From Ectothiorhodospiraceae bacterium (GTDB lineage: Bacteria > Pseudomonadota > Gammaproteobacteria > SZUA-152): a DNA stretch of 46,898 bases. Numbering within the stretch: the first letter of the stretch is position 1; each line of letters begins with the position of its first letter. Location of the stretch: the NCBI GenBank assembly GCA_002401775.2, contig NVUB02000130.1:1-46898 (forward strand). The letters are read 5' to 3'. The translations under genes were made by a program, and so were the position numbers. The notes under the pieces are model-generated. The model saw only the letters and a list, made by a program, of their open reading frames with translations, was not told the origin of the DNA and made no database searches. Below are positions 1 to 10,567 of the stretch, piece after piece.

Positions 1-1182
1 GAAAAATTTGAACGCAATAAACCGCATGTCAACGTAGGCACCATTGGTCACGTTGATCATGGTAAAACCACATTGACAGCTGCACTGACCAAGGTCATGG
101 CCGAAAAACACGGCGGTGAATTCAAAGCCTACGATCAGATCGATGGCGCCCCGGAAGAGCGTGCACGTGGTATCACTATCGCCACAGCTCACGTGGAATA
201 TGAAAGTGCAAATCGTCATTATGCTCACGTTGATTGCCCGGGCCATGCTGACTACGTCAAAAACATGATTACCGGTGCTGCTCAAATGGACGGCGCCATC
301 CTGGTCTGTTCCGCGGCTGATGGCCCCATGCCGCAAACCCGTGAGCACATCCTCCTGTCACGTCAGGTAGGTGTTCCTTACATTGTTGTGTACATGAACA
401 AAGCCGACATGGTTGACGACGAAGAGTTGATCGAGCTGGTTGAAATGGAAATTCGCGAATTACTCGACCTCTATGATTTCCCTGGCGACGACACCCCTAT
501 AATCATTGGTTCAGCCCTGAAAGCGTTAGAAGGTGATGAGAGCGAGATCGGTGTCCCCTCTATTCTCAAGCTGGTCGAAGCTATTGATAGCTACATCCCA
601 CTGCCAGAACGTGCAGTTGATGGTGACTTTTTGATGCCAGTAGAAGATGTATTCTCCATCTCTGGTCGCGGCACCGTGGTAACGGGTCGTATCGAACGTG
701 GCATCGTGCATATCGGTGACGAAATTGAAATCGTTGGCGTGAAAGAGACCGCAAAAACGACGTGTACCGGTGTTGAAATGTTCCGCAAGTTGCTCGACGA
801 AGGTCAGGCAGGTGACAACGTTGGTGTGTTGTTGCGTGGAACCAAGCGTGAAGAAGTAGAGCGTGGCCAGGTATTGTGTAAGCCAGGATCGATTATGCCT
901 CACACAGAATTTGAGTGTGAAGTGTACATCTTGAGCAAAGACGAAGGTGGTCGCCACACGCCCTTCTTTCAGGGATATCGTCCCCAGTTTTACTTCCGTA
1001 CCACTGACATAACAGGTGCCTGTGAATTACCAGAAGGCATCGAAATGGTTATGCCAGGTGACAACGTCAACATGAAAGTAAAATTGATTGGCCCTATCGC
1101 CATGGAAGAAGGTCTGCGCTTCGCCATTCGCGAAGGCGGCCGTACGGTCGGTGCAGGCGTAGTCGCGAAAATCATCTCATAA
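1..1182 (+). CDS. tuf: Elongation factor Tu (5' end cut off by window)
   Basis: Delivers aminoacyl-tRNA to the ribosomal A site with GTP hydrolysis. The reading frame is open from base 1; 393 codons are visible, so only about the first three codons are missing. The G1 motif GHVDHGKT, the G3 motif DCPGH and the G4 motif NKAD (commonly NKCD in this family) are all present, followed by the two beta-barrel domains. The effector stretch ARGITI is intact. It lies directly upstream of the S10 operon, the usual place of a tuf copy in proteobacteria. Identification is certain from the sequence. Confidence 0.98.
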   Translation, partial: EKFERNKPHVNVGTIGHVDHGKTTLTAALTKVMAEKHGGEFKAYDQIDGAPEERARGITIATAHVEYESANRHYAHVDCPGHADYVKNMITGAAQMDGAILVCSAADGPMPQTREHILLSRQVGVPYIVVYMNKADMVDDEELIELVEMEIRELLDLYDFPGDDTPIIIGSALKALEGDESEIGVPSILKLVEAIDSYIPLPERAVDGDFLMPVEDVFSISGRGTVVTGRIERGIVHIGDEIEIVGVKETAKTTCTGVEMFRKLLDEGQAGDNVGVLLRGTKREEVERGQVLCKPGSIMPHTEFECEVYILSKDEGGRHTPFFQGYRPQFYFRTTDITGACELPEGIEMVMPGDNVNMKVKLIGPIAMEEGLRFAIREGGRTVGAGVVAKIIS

Positions 1183-1185
1183 CTA

Positions 1186-1216
1186 TTGCATGACAATCGT
1201 ATCACTATCATATAAC
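1186..1216 (+). promoter_or_regulatory. Weak candidate promoter for the S10 operon
   Basis: In the 127-base spacer between tuf and rpsJ there is TTGCAT (1186-1191) and TATAAC (1211-1216), spaced 19 bases, with an alternative -35 ATGACA at 1190-1195 (15 bases). Both spacings are off the optimum, so read-through from tuf may be the main source of transcription. Inference only. Confidence 0.3.
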
Positions 1217-1309
1217 TGCAGAATAAAGAGTAATGGGAAACAGAGATATCGTACCTCTCACTTTCCTTTGAATCTTTTATCTTTTATCTGAATTTTAAGG
1301 GTTACTAAA

Positions 1310-1624
1310 ATGGCAGCAGGACAAAGAATTCGCATTCGCTTAAAGGCTTTTGATCATCGTTTGATTGATCAGTCTGCGTTGGAAATCGTAGAGACGGCCA
1401 AGCGTACTGGCGCTCAAATTCGCGGGCCGATTCCGCTGCCAACGCGTAAAGAGCGTTGGACCGTACTGACTTCACCGCACGTTAACAAAGATGCGCGAGA
1501 TCAGTATGAACTCCGTACGCACAAGCGACTGCTGGATATCGTGGACCCAACAGATAAAACTGTTGATGCCTTGATGAAGCTGGATCTTGCCGCAGGCGTA
1601 GATGTACAAATCAAATTAGGGTAA
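1310..1624 (+). CDS. rpsJ: Small subunit ribosomal protein S10
   Basis: Component of the 30S head that also acts as NusE in antitermination complexes. 104 residues against about 103 in E. coli. The segments [13 protein letters not shown] and GPIPLPT are family hallmarks. First gene of the S10 operon. It is followed by an unusually long 130-base spacer before rplC, which holds a tandem 13-bp repeat. Certain identification. Confidence 0.98.
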   Translation: MAAGQRIRIRLKAFDHRLIDQSALEIVETAKRTGAQIRGPIPLPTRKERWTVLTSPHVNKDARDQYELRTHKRLLDIVDPTDKTVDALMKLDLAAGVDVQIKLG

Positions 1625-1637
1625 ACGAGACATGCTG

Positions 1638-1676
1638 AACTACTTACGGTAACTACTTACGGTAACTACTTACGGT
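1638..1676 (+). repeat. Tandem 13-bp repeat, three exact copies, in the S10 operon
   Basis: The unit AACTACTTACGGT occurs at 1638-1650, 1651-1663 and 1664-1676 without mismatch, in the spacer between rpsJ and rplC. Exact identity suggests recent slippage. No function is evident. Confidence 0.95.
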
Positions 1677-1754
1677 AGTAAAGCGTCCGTTTTAGATAAA
1701 GAAATAAATGATGTGTACGGCATAGTTGTCGACACTCAGTAGAGGAATAAAAAG

Positions 1755-2396
1755 ATGACCATTGGAATTGTCGGCCGCAAAGCGGGGATGACACGCATTT
1801 TCACAGAAGAAGGCGTTTCAATTCCTGTGACCGTAATCGAAGTGGAGCCAAACCGCATTTCGCAGATTAAAACGCTGGAAACTGATGGCTATCGTGCAGT
1901 ACAGGTAACGACGGGAAGTCGTCGCCCATCACGTGTCACTAAACCAGCAGCCGGTCATTTCGCCAAATCTGGCGTTGAGGCAGGACGGGGTTTGTGGGAA
2001 TTTCGCCTAGAAGATGGCGAAGGTGATGATTTGCAAACAGGTGGAAGTATCCATGTGGATATCTTTACTGAAGGGCAAAAGGTAGATGTCATTGGAACCA
2101 GTATCGGTAAAGGCTTTCAAGGCGTTATCAAACGTTACAATTTTGCCATGCAAGATGCTACTCACGGTAACTCGATCTCACGTCGTGCACCGGGTTCCAT
2201 TGGTCTGGGTCAAAGCCCTGGTCATGTGTTTAAAGGTAAAAAAATGGCGGGCCATATGGGTAATGCTCGTACGACAAACGAAAATTTGGAAGTAGTCCGC
2301 ATTGACGCTGAGCGCAATTTGCTGCTCGTTAAGGGTGCGGTTCCAGGTGCAAAAGGTGGCGATTTATTAGTGCGCCCCGCAGTGAAGACTAAGTAA
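1755..2396 (+). CDS. rplC: Large subunit ribosomal protein L3
   Basis: Early-assembly 50S protein whose loop reaches the peptidyl transferase centre. 213 residues (E. coli 209). Starts [13 protein letters not shown] and carries the loop region [12 protein letters not shown] and [10 protein letters not shown], all typical. A clear ribosome binding site (AGAGGA) precedes the ATG. Next gene rplD follows after 11 bases. Certain. Confidence 0.98.
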   Translation: MTIGIVGRKAGMTRIFTEEGVSIPVTVIEVEPNRISQIKTLETDGYRAVQVTTGSRRPSRVTKPAAGHFAKSGVEAGRGLWEFRLEDGEGDDLQTGGSIHVDIFTEGQKVDVIGTSIGKGFQGVIKRYNFAMQDATHGNSISRRAPGSIGLGQSPGHVFKGKKMAGHMGNARTTNENLEVVRIDAERNLLLVKGAVPGAKGGDLLVRPAVKTK

Positions 2397-2407
2397 GGGG
2401 CTGAATC

Positions 2408-3028
2408 ATGGATTTAAAATTAACAACAGCAACGGGTAAGGCCTCGACGAAGTCGGTAGAGGTTTCCGAAGGGAACTTCGCCAGTGAATTTAACGAGGCG
2501 CTCATTCATCAGGTCGTCACTGCCTATCTAGCAGGTGGTCGTAGTGGCACACGCGGCACAAAAAATCGTGCGGCTGTGAGTGGCGGCGGTGCAAAACCTT
2601 GGCGACAAAAGGGGACGGGACGCGCTCGTGCTGGTACAATCCGCAGCCCGATTTGGAGAACAGGTGGTCACACCTTTGCGTTGTCTAATCAGGATCATTC
2701 ACAAAAAGTGAATAAAAAGATGTACCGCATCGCAATGCGCTCAATACTTTCTGAATTAGTTCGCCAAGAGCGCCTGACTATTGTTGACAGTTTTAATGTT
2801 GAAGGTCCAAAGACCAAGGCATTAATTGAAAAGCTTGGGGCTATGAAGTTTGTGAGTGGTGTCATTATCACTGAGGAAGCAGATGACAATTTGTACCTGT
2901 CTGCTCGTAATCTTCATAAGGTGAATGTACTGGCTGCGGCTGATTTAAACCCGGTTAGTCTGGTGGGTAGTGCAAAAGTTGTCATGACGGTTGCTGCCAT
3001 TAAAAAGATTGAGGAGATGCTCGCATGA
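2408..3028 (+). CDS. rplD: Large subunit ribosomal protein L4
   Basis: 50S protein lining the exit tunnel; in E. coli it also represses its own operon. 206 residues (E. coli 201). The extended loop [19 protein letters not shown] (residues about 63-81) is conserved. The stop overlaps the start of rplW by four bases, indicating translational coupling. Whether L4 autoregulates here cannot be seen. Confidence 0.98.
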   Translation: MDLKLTTATGKASTKSVEVSEGNFASEFNEALIHQVVTAYLAGGRSGTRGTKNRAAVSGGGAKPWRQKGTGRARAGTIRSPIWRTGGHTFALSNQDHSQKVNKKMYRIAMRSILSELVRQERLTIVDSFNVEGPKTKALIEKLGAMKFVSGVIITEEADDNLYLSARNLHKVNVLAAADLNPVSLVGSAKVVMTVAAIKKIEEMLA

Positions 3029-3318
3029 ATGATGTCAGAATCATGAAAGTGTTGTTAGGTCCACACGTGACTGAAAAGGCAGCGATAATTGGCGAAAGCA
3101 GTAATCAATATGTTTTTCGCGTTGTTAAAGATGCAACCAAGCCTGAAGTGAAACTTGCGGTTGAAAAGTTATTTGAAGTAGAAGTGGAAACAGTTCGGGT
3201 TACCAATGTTAAAGGTAAAACGAAGCGATCCGGGAACCGCATTGGCCGCCGGGTGGATTGGAAAAAAGCTTATGTGCGTGTTAAGGCTGGTCAAACTATT
3301 GAGCTTGCCGGCGAGTAA
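3025..3318 (+). CDS. rplW: Large subunit ribosomal protein L23
   Basis: 50S protein at the tunnel exit, docking site for trigger factor and SRP. 97 residues (E. coli 100). Characteristic [10 protein letters not shown] near the N terminus, and [12 protein letters not shown] then DWKKAYV in the second half. ATG overlaps the rplD stop. Certain. Confidence 0.97.
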   Translation: MNDVRIMKVLLGPHVTEKAAIIGESSNQYVFRVVKDATKPEVKLAVEKLFEVEVETVRVTNVKGKTKRSGNRIGRRVDWKKAYVRVKAGQTIELAGE

Positions 3319-3344
3319 TTTCTGACGCTCACTAGACAATCAGA

Positions 3345-3370
3345 CATCAAGCATTATCATCAAGCATTAG
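3345..3370 (+). repeat. Tandem 13-bp duplication between rplW and rplB
   Basis: CATCAAGCATTAT (3345-3357) is followed directly by CATCAAGCATTAG (3358-3370), 12 of 13 positions identical. It is one of several short tandem duplications found in spacers of this window. Confidence 0.85.
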
Positions 3371-3436
3371 ATAAGGTGCAATAGTTGAATGGTTCATTAA
3401 ACGAACCCAGCTAAAGGCAACCGGAGTTAAGTAACA

Positions 3437-4267
3437 ATGGCAATTTTAAAAGCGAAACCGACTTCACCAGGCCGCCGTTTTGTTGTTCAGGTAACCAATC
3501 CTGATCTACATAAAGGCGAACCCTTTGCGCCACTGCTAGAGAAAAAATCTCGCACAGGTGGTCGTAATAACAACGGACGTATCACTACGCGTCATCGTGG
3601 TGGTGGTCATAAACAGCATTATCGGTTGATCGATTTCAAACGGAACGACAAAGACGGTATACCCTCTGTTGTTGAGCGTTTGGAATATGATCCAAACCGT
3701 AGTGCGCATATAGCCTTATTACTGTTTAAAGATGGTGAACGCCGTTATATTATTGCACCGAAAGGCGTAGTAGCAGGCGCTGAAATTATGTCTGGCAGTG
3801 GTGCTCCTATTAAGGCGGGGAACTGCTTAGCACTAAGAGCAATTCCTGTAGGTTCAACGGTTCATTGTGTTGAAATGAAACCTGGCAAAGGCGCACAAAT
3901 GATGCGTAGTGCCGGTGCTTCTGCTCAGTTGATTGCTCGTGAAGGTGAGTACGTCACATTGCGTTTACGCTCTGGTGAAATGCGCAAAATTCACAGTGAG
4001 TGTCGTGCTGTTATAGGCGAAGTTGGTAACAGTGAGCATAATCTTCGTAAGCTCGGTAAAGCGGGTGCTTCTCGCTGGCGTGGTGTTCGTCCGACTGTTC
4101 GTGGTGTTGCCATGAACCCGGTTGACCATCCGCATGGTGGTGGTGAAGGGCGTACTTCAGGTGGCCGACATCCTGTATCACCTTGGGGAACGCCAACCAA
4201 GGGCTACAAAACTCGTAGCAACAAACGTACCGATGGCATGATACTTCGCCGTCGTAAATCGAAATAA
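3437..4267 (+). CDS. rplB: Large subunit ribosomal protein L2
   Basis: Primary 23S rRNA-binding protein needed for subunit association and peptidyl transfer. 276 residues (E. coli 273). Carries [17 protein letters not shown] and, near the C terminus, [18 protein letters not shown] with the functionally important His of this loop. Certain. Confidence 0.98.
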   Translation: MAILKAKPTSPGRRFVVQVTNPDLHKGEPFAPLLEKKSRTGGRNNNGRITTRHRGGGHKQHYRLIDFKRNDKDGIPSVVERLEYDPNRSAHIALLLFKDGERRYIIAPKGVVAGAEIMSGSGAPIKAGNCLALRAIPVGSTVHCVEMKPGKGAQMMRSAGASAQLIAREGEYVTLRLRSGEMRKIHSECRAVIGEVGNSEHNLRKLGKAGASRWRGVRPTVRGVAMNPVDHPHGGGEGRTSGGRHPVSPWGTPTKGYKTRSNKRTDGMILRRRKSK

Positions 4268-4318
4268 GATCAGCCACTAGTTTTATACTGATTTTTCTAA
4301 GAAAAGAGAGACTGGATC

Positions 4319-4591
4319 GTGCCACGTTCAATTCGCAAAGGACCTTTCGTTGATCTGCATCTTGCCAAGAAGGTACAGGCAGCAGCGGAAGCAAATAGTA
4401 GAAAACCCATCAAGACATGGTCACGCCGGTCGATGGTTCTGCCCGATATGCTGGGCTTAACCATTGCCGTGCATAATGGCCGCCAACATATGCCGGTATT
4501 TATTACTGAAGACATGGTTGGTTATAAACTCGGTGAATTTGCTCCGACACGTACCTTCAAAGGTCATGTCGCAGATAAGAAAGGCCGGTAA
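4319..4591 (+). CDS. rpsS: Small subunit ribosomal protein S19 (GTG start)
   Basis: 30S head protein contacting the subunit bridge. 90 residues (E. coli 92). The protein begins [11 protein letters not shown] after a GTG initiator, the only start that gives the family N terminus. A purine-rich stretch (AGAGAGAC) lies upstream. C terminus HVADKKGR is typical. Confidence 0.97.
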   Translation: MPRSIRKGPFVDLHLAKKVQAAAEANSRKPIKTWSRRSMVLPDMLGLTIAVHNGRQHMPVFITEDMVGYKLGEFAPTRTFKGHVADKKGR

Positions 4592-4602
4592 GGGGGCACG
4601 TG

Positions 4603-4935
4603 ATGGAAGTTAATGCGAAATTAAAAAATGCACCACTATCGGCACAAAAGGGCCGATTAGTGGCAGACCAGATTCGTGGTCTTCATGTTGAAAAAGCACT
4701 ACAGATCCTAGCGTTTAGCCCTAAAAAGGCCGCTCAGATTATGAAAAAAGTATTGGAGTCGGCGATTGCAAATGCTGAACACAATGACGGTGCTGATATC
4801 GATGAGTTAAAAGTATCCACGGTATTTGTAGACGAAGGTCCGACACAAAAAAGGATGCGGGCTCGTGCCAAGGGTCGTGGTGTTAGAATTTTAAAACGGT
4901 CCAGTCACATAACTGTGACGGTTAGTGACAGTTAA
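4603..4935 (+). CDS. rplV: Large subunit ribosomal protein L22
   Basis: 50S exit-tunnel protein with a beta-hairpin. 110 residues, as in E. coli. An in-frame GTG sits three bases upstream, but the ATG at 4603 follows AGGGGG at a good distance and gives the family length. The hairpin region [20 protein letters not shown] is conserved. Confidence 0.97.
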   Translation: MEVNAKLKNAPLSAQKGRLVADQIRGLHVEKALQILAFSPKKAAQIMKKVLESAIANAEHNDGADIDELKVSTVFVDEGPTQKRMRARAKGRGVRILKRSSHITVTVSDS

Positions 4936-4972
4936 TGTTACTACTTAATCAAAAGAAGGTAAGGGGTCTGTA

Positions 4973-5644
4973 ATGGGTCAAAAAGTTCATCCAACGGGTA
5001 TACGCTTAGGTATTGTCAAAGACTGGACATCTAAGTGGTACGCAGATTCCAAAGATTTTGCCGACACACTGAACATGGATCTAAAAGTCCGTGATTTTAT
5101 TAAGAAAAAGTTGAAAAGTGCTTCGGTAAGCCGCGTTCAAATCGAACGTCCTGCTAATAACGCACGGATAACAATCCATACTGCACGTCCAGGAATCGTT
5201 ATCGGTAAAAAAGGCGAGGATATTGAACGTCTGCGTCAAGAAGTAACAAAGATGATGGGTAATCCTGTCAGTATTAATATTGAAGAAATTCGTAAGCCTG
5301 AACTAGACGCGCTGTTAGTCGCTGAAAATGTTGCTCAACAGTTGGAACGCCGCATCATGTTTCGCCGTGCAATGAAGCGAGCAGTACAAAATGCAATGCG
5401 TCTTGGCGCACAGGGTATCAAAATCAGAGTTGCAGGACGGCTTAATGGTGCTGATATTGCACGTGCCGAGTGGTACCACGAGGGTCGTGTGCCATTGCAC
5501 ACACTTCGTGCAGATATAGATTATGGCACCATTGAAGCAAGTACCACCTATGGCATAATTGGTGTCAAGGTTTGGATATTCAAGGGTGAAGTTTTTGATA
5601 AGGTTGAGGCTCCGGCCGTTGCCGCAGAAAAAGCGACAAGCTAG
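4973..5644 (+). CDS. rpsC: Small subunit ribosomal protein S3
   Basis: 30S protein at the mRNA entry tunnel with helicase activity. 223 residues (E. coli 233). Starts [14 protein letters not shown]. The KH domain loop [15 protein letters not shown] and the C-terminal domain [20 protein letters not shown] are present. Certain. Confidence 0.98.
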   Translation: MGQKVHPTGIRLGIVKDWTSKWYADSKDFADTLNMDLKVRDFIKKKLKSASVSRVQIERPANNARITIHTARPGIVIGKKGEDIERLRQEVTKMMGNPVSINIEEIRKPELDALLVAENVAQQLERRIMFRRAMKRAVQNAMRLGAQGIKIRVAGRLNGADIARAEWYHEGRVPLHTLRADIDYGTIEASTTYGIIGVKVWIFKGEVFDKVEAPAVAAEKATS

Positions 5645-5664
5645 CCTTTTAGGGAGTCAGAGAG

Positions 5665-6078
5665 ATGTTACAGCCAAAGCGAACCAAGTTTCGCAAACAA
5701 ATGAAAGGCCGCAACCGGGGGCTCGCGTTCCGGGGTGGTGATGTAAGTTTCGGTGAATTTGGTCTTAAAGCCAAAGGCCGTGGTAGAATCACGGCGCGCC
5801 AAATCGAAGCTAGCCGTCGTGCAATGACAAGACACATTAAGCGTGGCGGTAAAATATGGATTCGTGTTTTCCCTGACAAGCCTATCACCAAGAAGCCTCT
5901 TGAAGTACGGATGGGCAAGGGTAAAGGTGGTGTTGAGTACTGGGTAGCTCAGATTCAACCAGGTCGAATGCTGTTTGAGATGGAAGGTGTAAGTGAAGAG
6001 CTGGCACGCGAGGCGTTTCAACTAGCCGCCGCAAAACTTCCAGTGGCAACAACATTCGTAACGCGGACGGTGATGTAA
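5665..6078 (+). CDS. rplP: Large subunit ribosomal protein L16
   Basis: Late-assembly 50S protein near the A and P sites. 137 residues (E. coli 136). Starts [19 protein letters not shown]; the loop [14 protein letters not shown] contains the Arg that is hydroxylated in E. coli by RoxA. The stop codon overlaps the rpmC start by one base. Confidence 0.98.
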   Translation: MLQPKRTKFRKQMKGRNRGLAFRGGDVSFGEFGLKAKGRGRITARQIEASRRAMTRHIKRGGKIWIRVFPDKPITKKPLEVRMGKGKGGVEYWVAQIQPGRMLFEMEGVSEELAREAFQLAAAKLPVATTFVTRTVM

Positions 6079-6305
6079 TGGATGCGAAAGAATTAAGATC
6101 TAAAAACGAAACAGAACTGAAGGGAGAGCTTCAGGAGTTGTTACGTGAGCAGTTTAATCTGCGAATGCAAAAGGGTATGGGACAGCTTAACAATTCGGCT
6201 CGAATGAAATCTGTTCGCCGTGATGTTGCAAGGTTGATGACCATTGTCAACGAAAAGAAAATGATTGAGCTTTTGAACCAAAAAAGTGCGGGTGACGCAA
6301 AATGA
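6078..6305 (+). CDS. rpmC: Large subunit ribosomal protein L29
   Basis: Small helical 50S protein next to the exit tunnel. 75 residues, about 12 longer than in E. coli, the extra part being the C-terminal tail [18 protein letters not shown]. The family core [24 protein letters not shown] is split by no gap. Overlaps rplP by one base and rpsQ by four bases, so all three are translationally coupled. Confidence 0.96.
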   Translation: MDAKELRSKNETELKGELQELLREQFNLRMQKGMGQLNNSARMKSVRRDVARLMTIVNEKKMIELLNQKSAGDAK

Positions 6306-6562
6306 GTGAGACCAAAGTAATTCGGACAAAATCCGGACGAGTAATCAGTGATAAAATGAATCGTAGTGTCACTGTGCTGGTTGAACGACGCGTACAGCAC
6401 CCTCTCTACGGTAAGTTTATCCGACGTTCAACAAAACTACACGTTCATGATGAAAATAATGACTGTAAAGTCGGTGATGAAGTCACCATTAGCGAATGTC
6501 GTCCTATTTCCAAGACAAAATCTTGGAAACTTGTCGAAATCGTTAAACGCGCAGTTAATTAA
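6302..6562 (+). CDS. rpsQ: Small subunit ribosomal protein S17
   Basis: OB-fold 16S rRNA-binding protein. 86 residues (E. coli 84). The segments [19 protein letters not shown] and [18 protein letters not shown] are typical. Last gene of the E. coli-type S10 operon; a 186-base spacer with a hairpin follows before rplN. Confidence 0.97.
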   Translation: MSETKVIRTKSGRVISDKMNRSVTVLVERRVQHPLYGKFIRRSTKLHVHDENNDCKVGDEVTISECRPISKTKSWKLVEIVKRAVN

Positions 6563-6604
6563 TGACCTTTTGCCTGCCAATTTGCGTAAATTGGGTCAGG
6601 TATG

Positions 6605-6624
6605 TGCAGTTACAAGCAGTTACA
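6605..6624 (+). repeat. Tandem 10-bp duplication in the rpsQ-rplN spacer
   Basis: GCAGTTACAA (6605-6614) is followed by GCAGTTACAG (6615-6624), 9 of 10 identical. Function unknown. Confidence 0.75.
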
Positions 6625-6635
6625 GTAGTTTCTTG

Positions 6636-6676
6636 CAGAGCCCAAACGCAATAAAAGATTTGGGCTCTGTGCGTTT
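6636..6676 (+). terminator. Hairpin between the S10 and spc gene sets, possible attenuator
   Basis: AGAGCCCAAA (6637-6646) pairs fully with TTTGGGCTCT (6659-6668), with a 12-base loop and one more C-G pair outside, followed by GCGTTTT. The T-run is short, so this is at best a weak terminator or a processing signal. It sits where the S10 operon ends and the spc operon begins in E. coli. Confidence 0.5.
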
Positions 6677-6748
6677 TAGTGATATCATGCGCGCCCTCAA
6701 TCCGGCGGGACCGGGTGGCTTTGTGCGCAGTTTGGTGGAGATGTTTCG

Positions 6749-7117
6749 ATGATTCAGATGCAGACGGTATTAGATGTGGCCGACAATAGCGGCGCACGTC
6801 GACTGATGTGTATCAAGGTATTGGGTGGTTCCAAGCGACGCTATGCAGGCATTGGCGACATCATCAAAGTCAGTATCAAAGAAGCCATTCCTCGCGGAAA
6901 GGTTAAGAAAGGCGAAGTTTACAATGCAGTAGTGGTACGTACTGCTAAGGGTGTTCGTCGTCCTGATGGTTCTTTAATCCGCTTTGATGGCAACGCAGCC
7001 GTTTTGTTAAATGCAAATCTGCAGCCAATTGGAACCCGAATTTTTGGCCCAGTCACTCGTGAACTGCGAAGTGAGCGTTTCATGAAGATAATTTCGCTGG
7101 CCCCGGAAGTCTTGTAA
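6749..7117 (+). CDS. rplN: Large subunit ribosomal protein L14
   Basis: 50S protein at an intersubunit bridge and target of the silencing factor RsfS. 122 residues (E. coli 123). Nearly canonical: [18 protein letters not shown], then [16 protein letters not shown] and the C-terminal [22 protein letters not shown] precedes the ATG. First gene of the spc group. Confidence 0.98.
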   Translation: MIQMQTVLDVADNSGARRLMCIKVLGGSKRRYAGIGDIIKVSIKEAIPRGKVKKGEVYNAVVVRTAKGVRRPDGSLIRFDGNAAVLLNANLQPIGTRIFGPVTRELRSERFMKIISLAPEVL

Positions 7118-7180
7118 GACTAAATGCTTTAAGGACGAGTTTCGTCAGCGTTCACACAGAAAGTAAGAAAGAGAATTACG

Positions 7181-7498
7181 ATGCACAAGATCAAAAAAGG
7201 TGATGAGGTTATTATCACCGCCGGTAAAGATAAAGGTAAGCGTGGTGCTGTACTCAAAATTACAGCAGAAGATCGCGTCCTCGTCGACAGTTGTAATATG
7301 GCGAAGAAACACGTAAAGCCAAACCCAAATGCTGGTGAAACAGGGGGTATTCTTGAAAAGGAAATGCCTCTTCATATATCCAATGTTGCCTTATTCAACC
7401 CTGCCTCAGGCAAGGGTGATCGTGTCGGAATAAAGACACTTGAAGATGGTAAAAAAGTTAGATTTTTCAAGTCCAACAACGAAGTTGTGGATATTTAA
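7181..7498 (+). CDS. rplX: Large subunit ribosomal protein L24
   Basis: Assembly initiator of the 50S subunit. 105 residues (E. coli 104). The KOW motif is visible near the N terminus: [20 protein letters not shown]. The second half has [20 protein letters not shown], typical of the family. Confidence 0.97.
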   Translation: MHKIKKGDEVIITAGKDKGKRGAVLKITAEDRVLVDSCNMAKKHVKPNPNAGETGGILEKEMPLHISNVALFNPASGKGDRVGIKTLEDGKKVRFFKSNNEVVDI

Positions 7499-7528
7499 GC
7501 CTACATAGCTAGGACGGAAGAAAGAGTC

Positions 7529-8068
7529 ATGTCCCGATTAAGAGATTATTATAAAGACACCGTAGTCAATCAGCTCAAGGAACAGTTTAGTTTCAAGAGC
7601 GTGATGGAAGTGCCAAAGCTTGAAAAGATTACCCTTAATATGGGTGTCGGCGAAGCCATTGGCGATAAAAAAGTCATTCAACATGCAGTCGCTGATATGA
7701 CTCTAATCGCTGGTCAAAAGCCAGTGGTTAACATGGCACGATTATCTGTTGCCGGATTCAAGGTCCGTGAGGGCTGGCCAATCGGCTGTAAAGTTACACT
7801 GCGCCGTGAGCGGATGTATGACTTTCTAGACCGCCTGGTGAGTATTGCCATACCACGTATTCGAGATTTTCGTGGTTTGAAAGCCAATGCTTTTGATGGC
7901 CGGGGTAATTACAGCATGGGTATTCAGGAACAAATCATATTCCCTGAGATCGATTACGATAAGATTGATGCACTTCGTGGTATGGATATAACCTTTACCA
8001 CTAGCGCAAAGACTGACGATGAAGCGCGGGCTTTATTAACAGCCTTTAATCTTCCACTCAAAAAGTAG
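7529..8068 (+). CDS. rplE: Large subunit ribosomal protein L5
   Basis: 5S rRNA-binding protein of the central protuberance. 179 residues, the same as E. coli. Diagnostic blocks [22 protein letters not shown] and [21 protein letters not shown]. Certain. Confidence 0.98.
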   Translation: MSRLRDYYKDTVVNQLKEQFSFKSVMEVPKLEKITLNMGVGEAIGDKKVIQHAVADMTLIAGQKPVVNMARLSVAGFKVREGWPIGCKVTLRRERMYDFLDRLVSIAIPRIRDFRGLKANAFDGRGNYSMGIQEQIIFPEIDYDKIDALRGMDITFTTSAKTDDEARALLTAFNLPLKK

Positions 8069-8091
8069 GCTTAGAAGGTAGAGATAGCAGC

Positions 8092-8397
8092 ATGGCTAAA
8101 AAATCTATTATCAATCGGGAATTAAAACGGACTCGCACTGTTGCAAAATATGCAGTAAAACGTGCTGAGCTCAAAGCAAAGCTTAAAGACGAATCTTTGA
8201 CTCCTGAAGAGCACGCTGAAGTCCAGCGTAAGTTCCAGTCATTGCCTCGCAATGCGAGCCCTTGCCGTCAGCGTAATCGCTGTAGAATTACGGGCCGCCC
8301 ACACGGTTATTACCGTAAATTTGGTCTCTCAAGAACTAAGTTGCGCGAAGCCGCCATGCGTGGTGATATCCCCGGTCTGGTTAAAGCTAGCTGGTAA
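8092..8397 (+). CDS. rpsN: Small subunit ribosomal protein S14, zinc-free type
   Basis: 30S head protein. 101 residues like the long E. coli form. The C-terminal block [20 protein letters not shown] lacks the paired CxxC motifs of zinc-binding S14, so it is the C-minus type. Followed by a 141-base spacer before rpsH. Confidence 0.97.
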   Translation: MAKKSIINRELKRTRTVAKYAVKRAELKAKLKDESLTPEEHAEVQRKFQSLPRNASPCRQRNRCRITGRPHGYYRKFGLSRTKLREAAMRGDIPGLVKASW

Positions 8398-8538
8398 AGT
8401 CTGCAGAATATACTGGGCGTGAAGCGGTAGGAATTTCCCAACCTCCAGCGTCAGGTTTTTTGCAAAGAATTGATTTGATTAGAATTTATCGACTCTGTCG
8501 CAAACTTTTTAGCGGCAGAATATTTTAGGAGTAATGGC

Positions 8539-8934
8539 ATGAGCATGACTGATCCCATAGCGGATATGCTGACACGTACACGTAATGCGTTGTCCGCTGG
8601 TAAGTTAACAGTGTCGATGCCTGCTTCCACCAAAAAACTCGCTATTGCGAATTTGTTGGTAGAAGAAGGATACATCAACGGTGTTACCGCAAAGGATATC
8701 GATGGTAAGCCGGTTCTGGAAATTGCACTTAAGTATTACGAAGGTGCTCCAGTAATCGACATAATTAAACGCATAAGCCGTCCAGGCCTACGTGTATATA
8801 AAGGTAAGAACGATCTTCCAACTGTTATGAATGGTCTGGGTGTCGCTGTTATCTCCACTTCTAAAGGTCTGATGACTGATCGTGCTGCTCGTAAAGCAGG
8901 CCACGGTGGTGAAGTCATCTGCTTTGTAGCGTAG
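8539..8934 (+). CDS. rpsH: Small subunit ribosomal protein S8
   Basis: Central 16S rRNA-binding protein; in E. coli it represses the spc operon at the rplE start. 131 residues (E. coli 130). Starts [17 protein letters not shown] and ends with [22 protein letters not shown]-type C terminus. GGAG upstream of the ATG. Confidence 0.98.
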   Translation: MSMTDPIADMLTRTRNALSAGKLTVSMPASTKKLAIANLLVEEGYINGVTAKDIDGKPVLEIALKYYEGAPVIDIIKRISRPGLRVYKGKNDLPTVMNGLGVAVISTSKGLMTDRAARKAGHGGEVICFVA

Positions 8935-8947
8935 TTGGAGAAAGACA

Positions 8948-9481
8948 ATGTCACGAGTAGCTAAAAACCCGATACACGTACCAGCAGGCGTAGAAGTCAC
9001 TTTAAGTGGTCAGTCCGTTAAAGTGAAAAGTTCAAAAGGTGAATTGATGCATGAGGCTCATGCATTAGTTGAAGTGAATCAAAACGATTCTGTTCTGACC
9101 TTCGCCGCACGCAATACAGATACTAATGCTAATGCACAGGCTGGTACGACACGCTCATTAATTAATAATATGGTGTTGGGTGTCAGCAAAGGGTTTGAGA
9201 AGAAATTGACACTGATAGGTGTTGGTTATCGCGCACAGTCACAAGGGAATAAATTAAATCTTTCCTTGGGATTCTCTCATCCAGTTGTTTACGATGTTCC
9301 CGAAGGCATCATCATTGAAACGCCTAGTCAGACAGAAGTTATTGTGAAAGGTATAGACAAGCAGAAGGTTGGGCAAGTGGCTGCGAATATACGCGCCTAC
9401 CGTCCACCAGAGCCTTACAAAGGTAAGGGCGTTCGTTATACGGACGAGCATGTCATACGTAAAGAAGCTAAGAAGAAGTAG
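8948..9481 (+). CDS. rplF: Large subunit ribosomal protein L6
   Basis: 50S protein near the GTPase-associated centre. 177 residues, as in E. coli. Starts [18 protein letters not shown]-terminal signature [16 protein letters not shown]. Tight spacing to rpsH and rplR. Confidence 0.98.
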   Translation: MSRVAKNPIHVPAGVEVTLSGQSVKVKSSKGELMHEAHALVEVNQNDSVLTFAARNTDTNANAQAGTTRSLINNMVLGVSKGFEKKLTLIGVGYRAQSQGNKLNLSLGFSHPVVYDVPEGIIIETPSQTEVIVKGIDKQKVGQVAANIRAYRPPEPYKGKGVRYTDEHVIRKEAKKK

Positions 9482-9492
9482 GGGCCAGGTAA

Positions 9493-9846
9493 ATGGATAA
9501 GAAACAAAGTCGTTTACGTCGTGCAAAACGCACACGTTCAAAGATTCGGGAGCTTGGTGCATACCGTCTTTGCGTACATCGTACTTCACAGCACACATAC
9601 GCTCAGGTTATTAGTCCTGATGGCGGGAAAGTTGTTGCCAGTGCCTCAACAAATGAGACTGAAGTCAAAGCTGCTTTAAAGCATACCGCAAATATCGAGG
9701 CTGCCACGAAAATTGGCCAGCTGATAGCGGAACGCGCGAAGGCAAATGGCGTCGATACAGTCGCATTTGATCGTTCTGGATTTAAATATCATGGGCGTGT
9801 AAAAGCGCTTGCAGATGCCGCTCGTGAAAGCGGCTTGACCATCTAA
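9493..9846 (+). CDS. rplR: Large subunit ribosomal protein L18
   Basis: 5S rRNA-binding protein. 117 residues, as in E. coli. Basic N terminus [17 protein letters not shown]-terminal [20 protein letters not shown] is diagnostic. Confidence 0.98.
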   Translation: MDKKQSRLRRAKRTRSKIRELGAYRLCVHRTSQHTYAQVISPDGGKVVASASTNETEVKAALKHTANIEAATKIGQLIAERAKANGVDTVAFDRSGFKYHGRVKALADAARESGLTI

Positions 9847-9873
9847 AAGTAAGATAAGAGTAAGGTATCTGTT

Positions 9874-10380
9874 ATGGCAAAATTTGACGCACAATCGAAC
9901 AGCGATGGCTTGATCGAAAAATTAGTTAATATCAACCGAGTGGCTAAAGTTGTAAAAGGGGGTCGTATCTTCGGCTTCACAGCTTTAACTGTCGTCGGTG
10001 ATGGTGAAGGGCGAGTAGGCTTCGGTCGTGGTAAAGCACGCGAAGTGCCGATTGCCGTTCAAAAGGCAATGGAAGATGCTCGCAAGAACATGCGGACTGT
10101 GAATTTAAAAGGTGGAACATTGCAATATCCACTGATTGGAAATCACGGTGCTGCAAAAGTTGTTATGTTACCCGCCTCTGAAGGTACAGGGATTATCGCA
10201 GGTGGCGCAATGCGTGCGGTATTCGAAGCCGTTGGGGTGCGCGATGTGTTAGCCAAATGTATCGGGTCTAATAATCCAATCAATGTTGTTCATGCCACTT
10301 TTAAAGGTTTGAGTGAGATGGCAACACCGGAATCAGTTGCAGCCAAACGTGGTAAAAGCGTTGAAGAAATTTTGGGGTAA
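9874..10380 (+). CDS. rpsE: Small subunit ribosomal protein S5
   Basis: 30S protein involved in decoding fidelity. 168 residues (E. coli 167). dsRNA-binding-like N half with [19 protein letters not shown] and [16 protein letters not shown] half [19 protein letters not shown]. rpmD follows after three bases. Confidence 0.98.
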   Translation: MAKFDAQSNSDGLIEKLVNINRVAKVVKGGRIFGFTALTVVGDGEGRVGFGRGKAREVPIAVQKAMEDARKNMRTVNLKGGTLQYPLIGNHGAAKVVMLPASEGTGIIAGGAMRAVFEAVGVRDVLAKCIGSNNPINVVHATFKGLSEMATPESVAAKRGKSVEEILG

Positions 10381-10383
10381 GTC

Positions 10384-10566
10384 ATGGCTAAACAAGTCAA
10401 AATCACACTAATGAAAAGCACAATCGGACGTCTTGCTGCACACAAAGGCTGTGTTGCTGGGCTAGGATTGCGTCGTATACATCAAACAATCGTTGTTGAT
10501 GATACACCGTGTAACCGTGGCATGATCAATGCTGTGTCTTACATGCTTAAGGTTGAGGAAGCCTAA
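10384..10566 (+). CDS. rpmD: Large subunit ribosomal protein L30
   Basis: Small 50S protein. 60 residues (E. coli 59). Contains [21 protein letters not shown] and ends with the usual short acidic tail KVEEA. One base separates its stop from rplO. Confidence 0.96.
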   Translation: MAKQVKITLMKSTIGRLAAHKGCVAGLGLRRIHQTIVVDDTPCNRGMINAVSYMLKVEEA

Positions 10567-10567
10567 G

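Noticed and set aside
526-957. 143-codon frame on the minus strand inside tuf
   Set aside because: It mirrors the highly biased codons of tuf on the other strand and resembles no family.
4011-4394. 127-codon minus-strand frame across rplB and rpsS
   Set aside because: Antisense to two certain ribosomal protein genes; no ribosome binding site or family.
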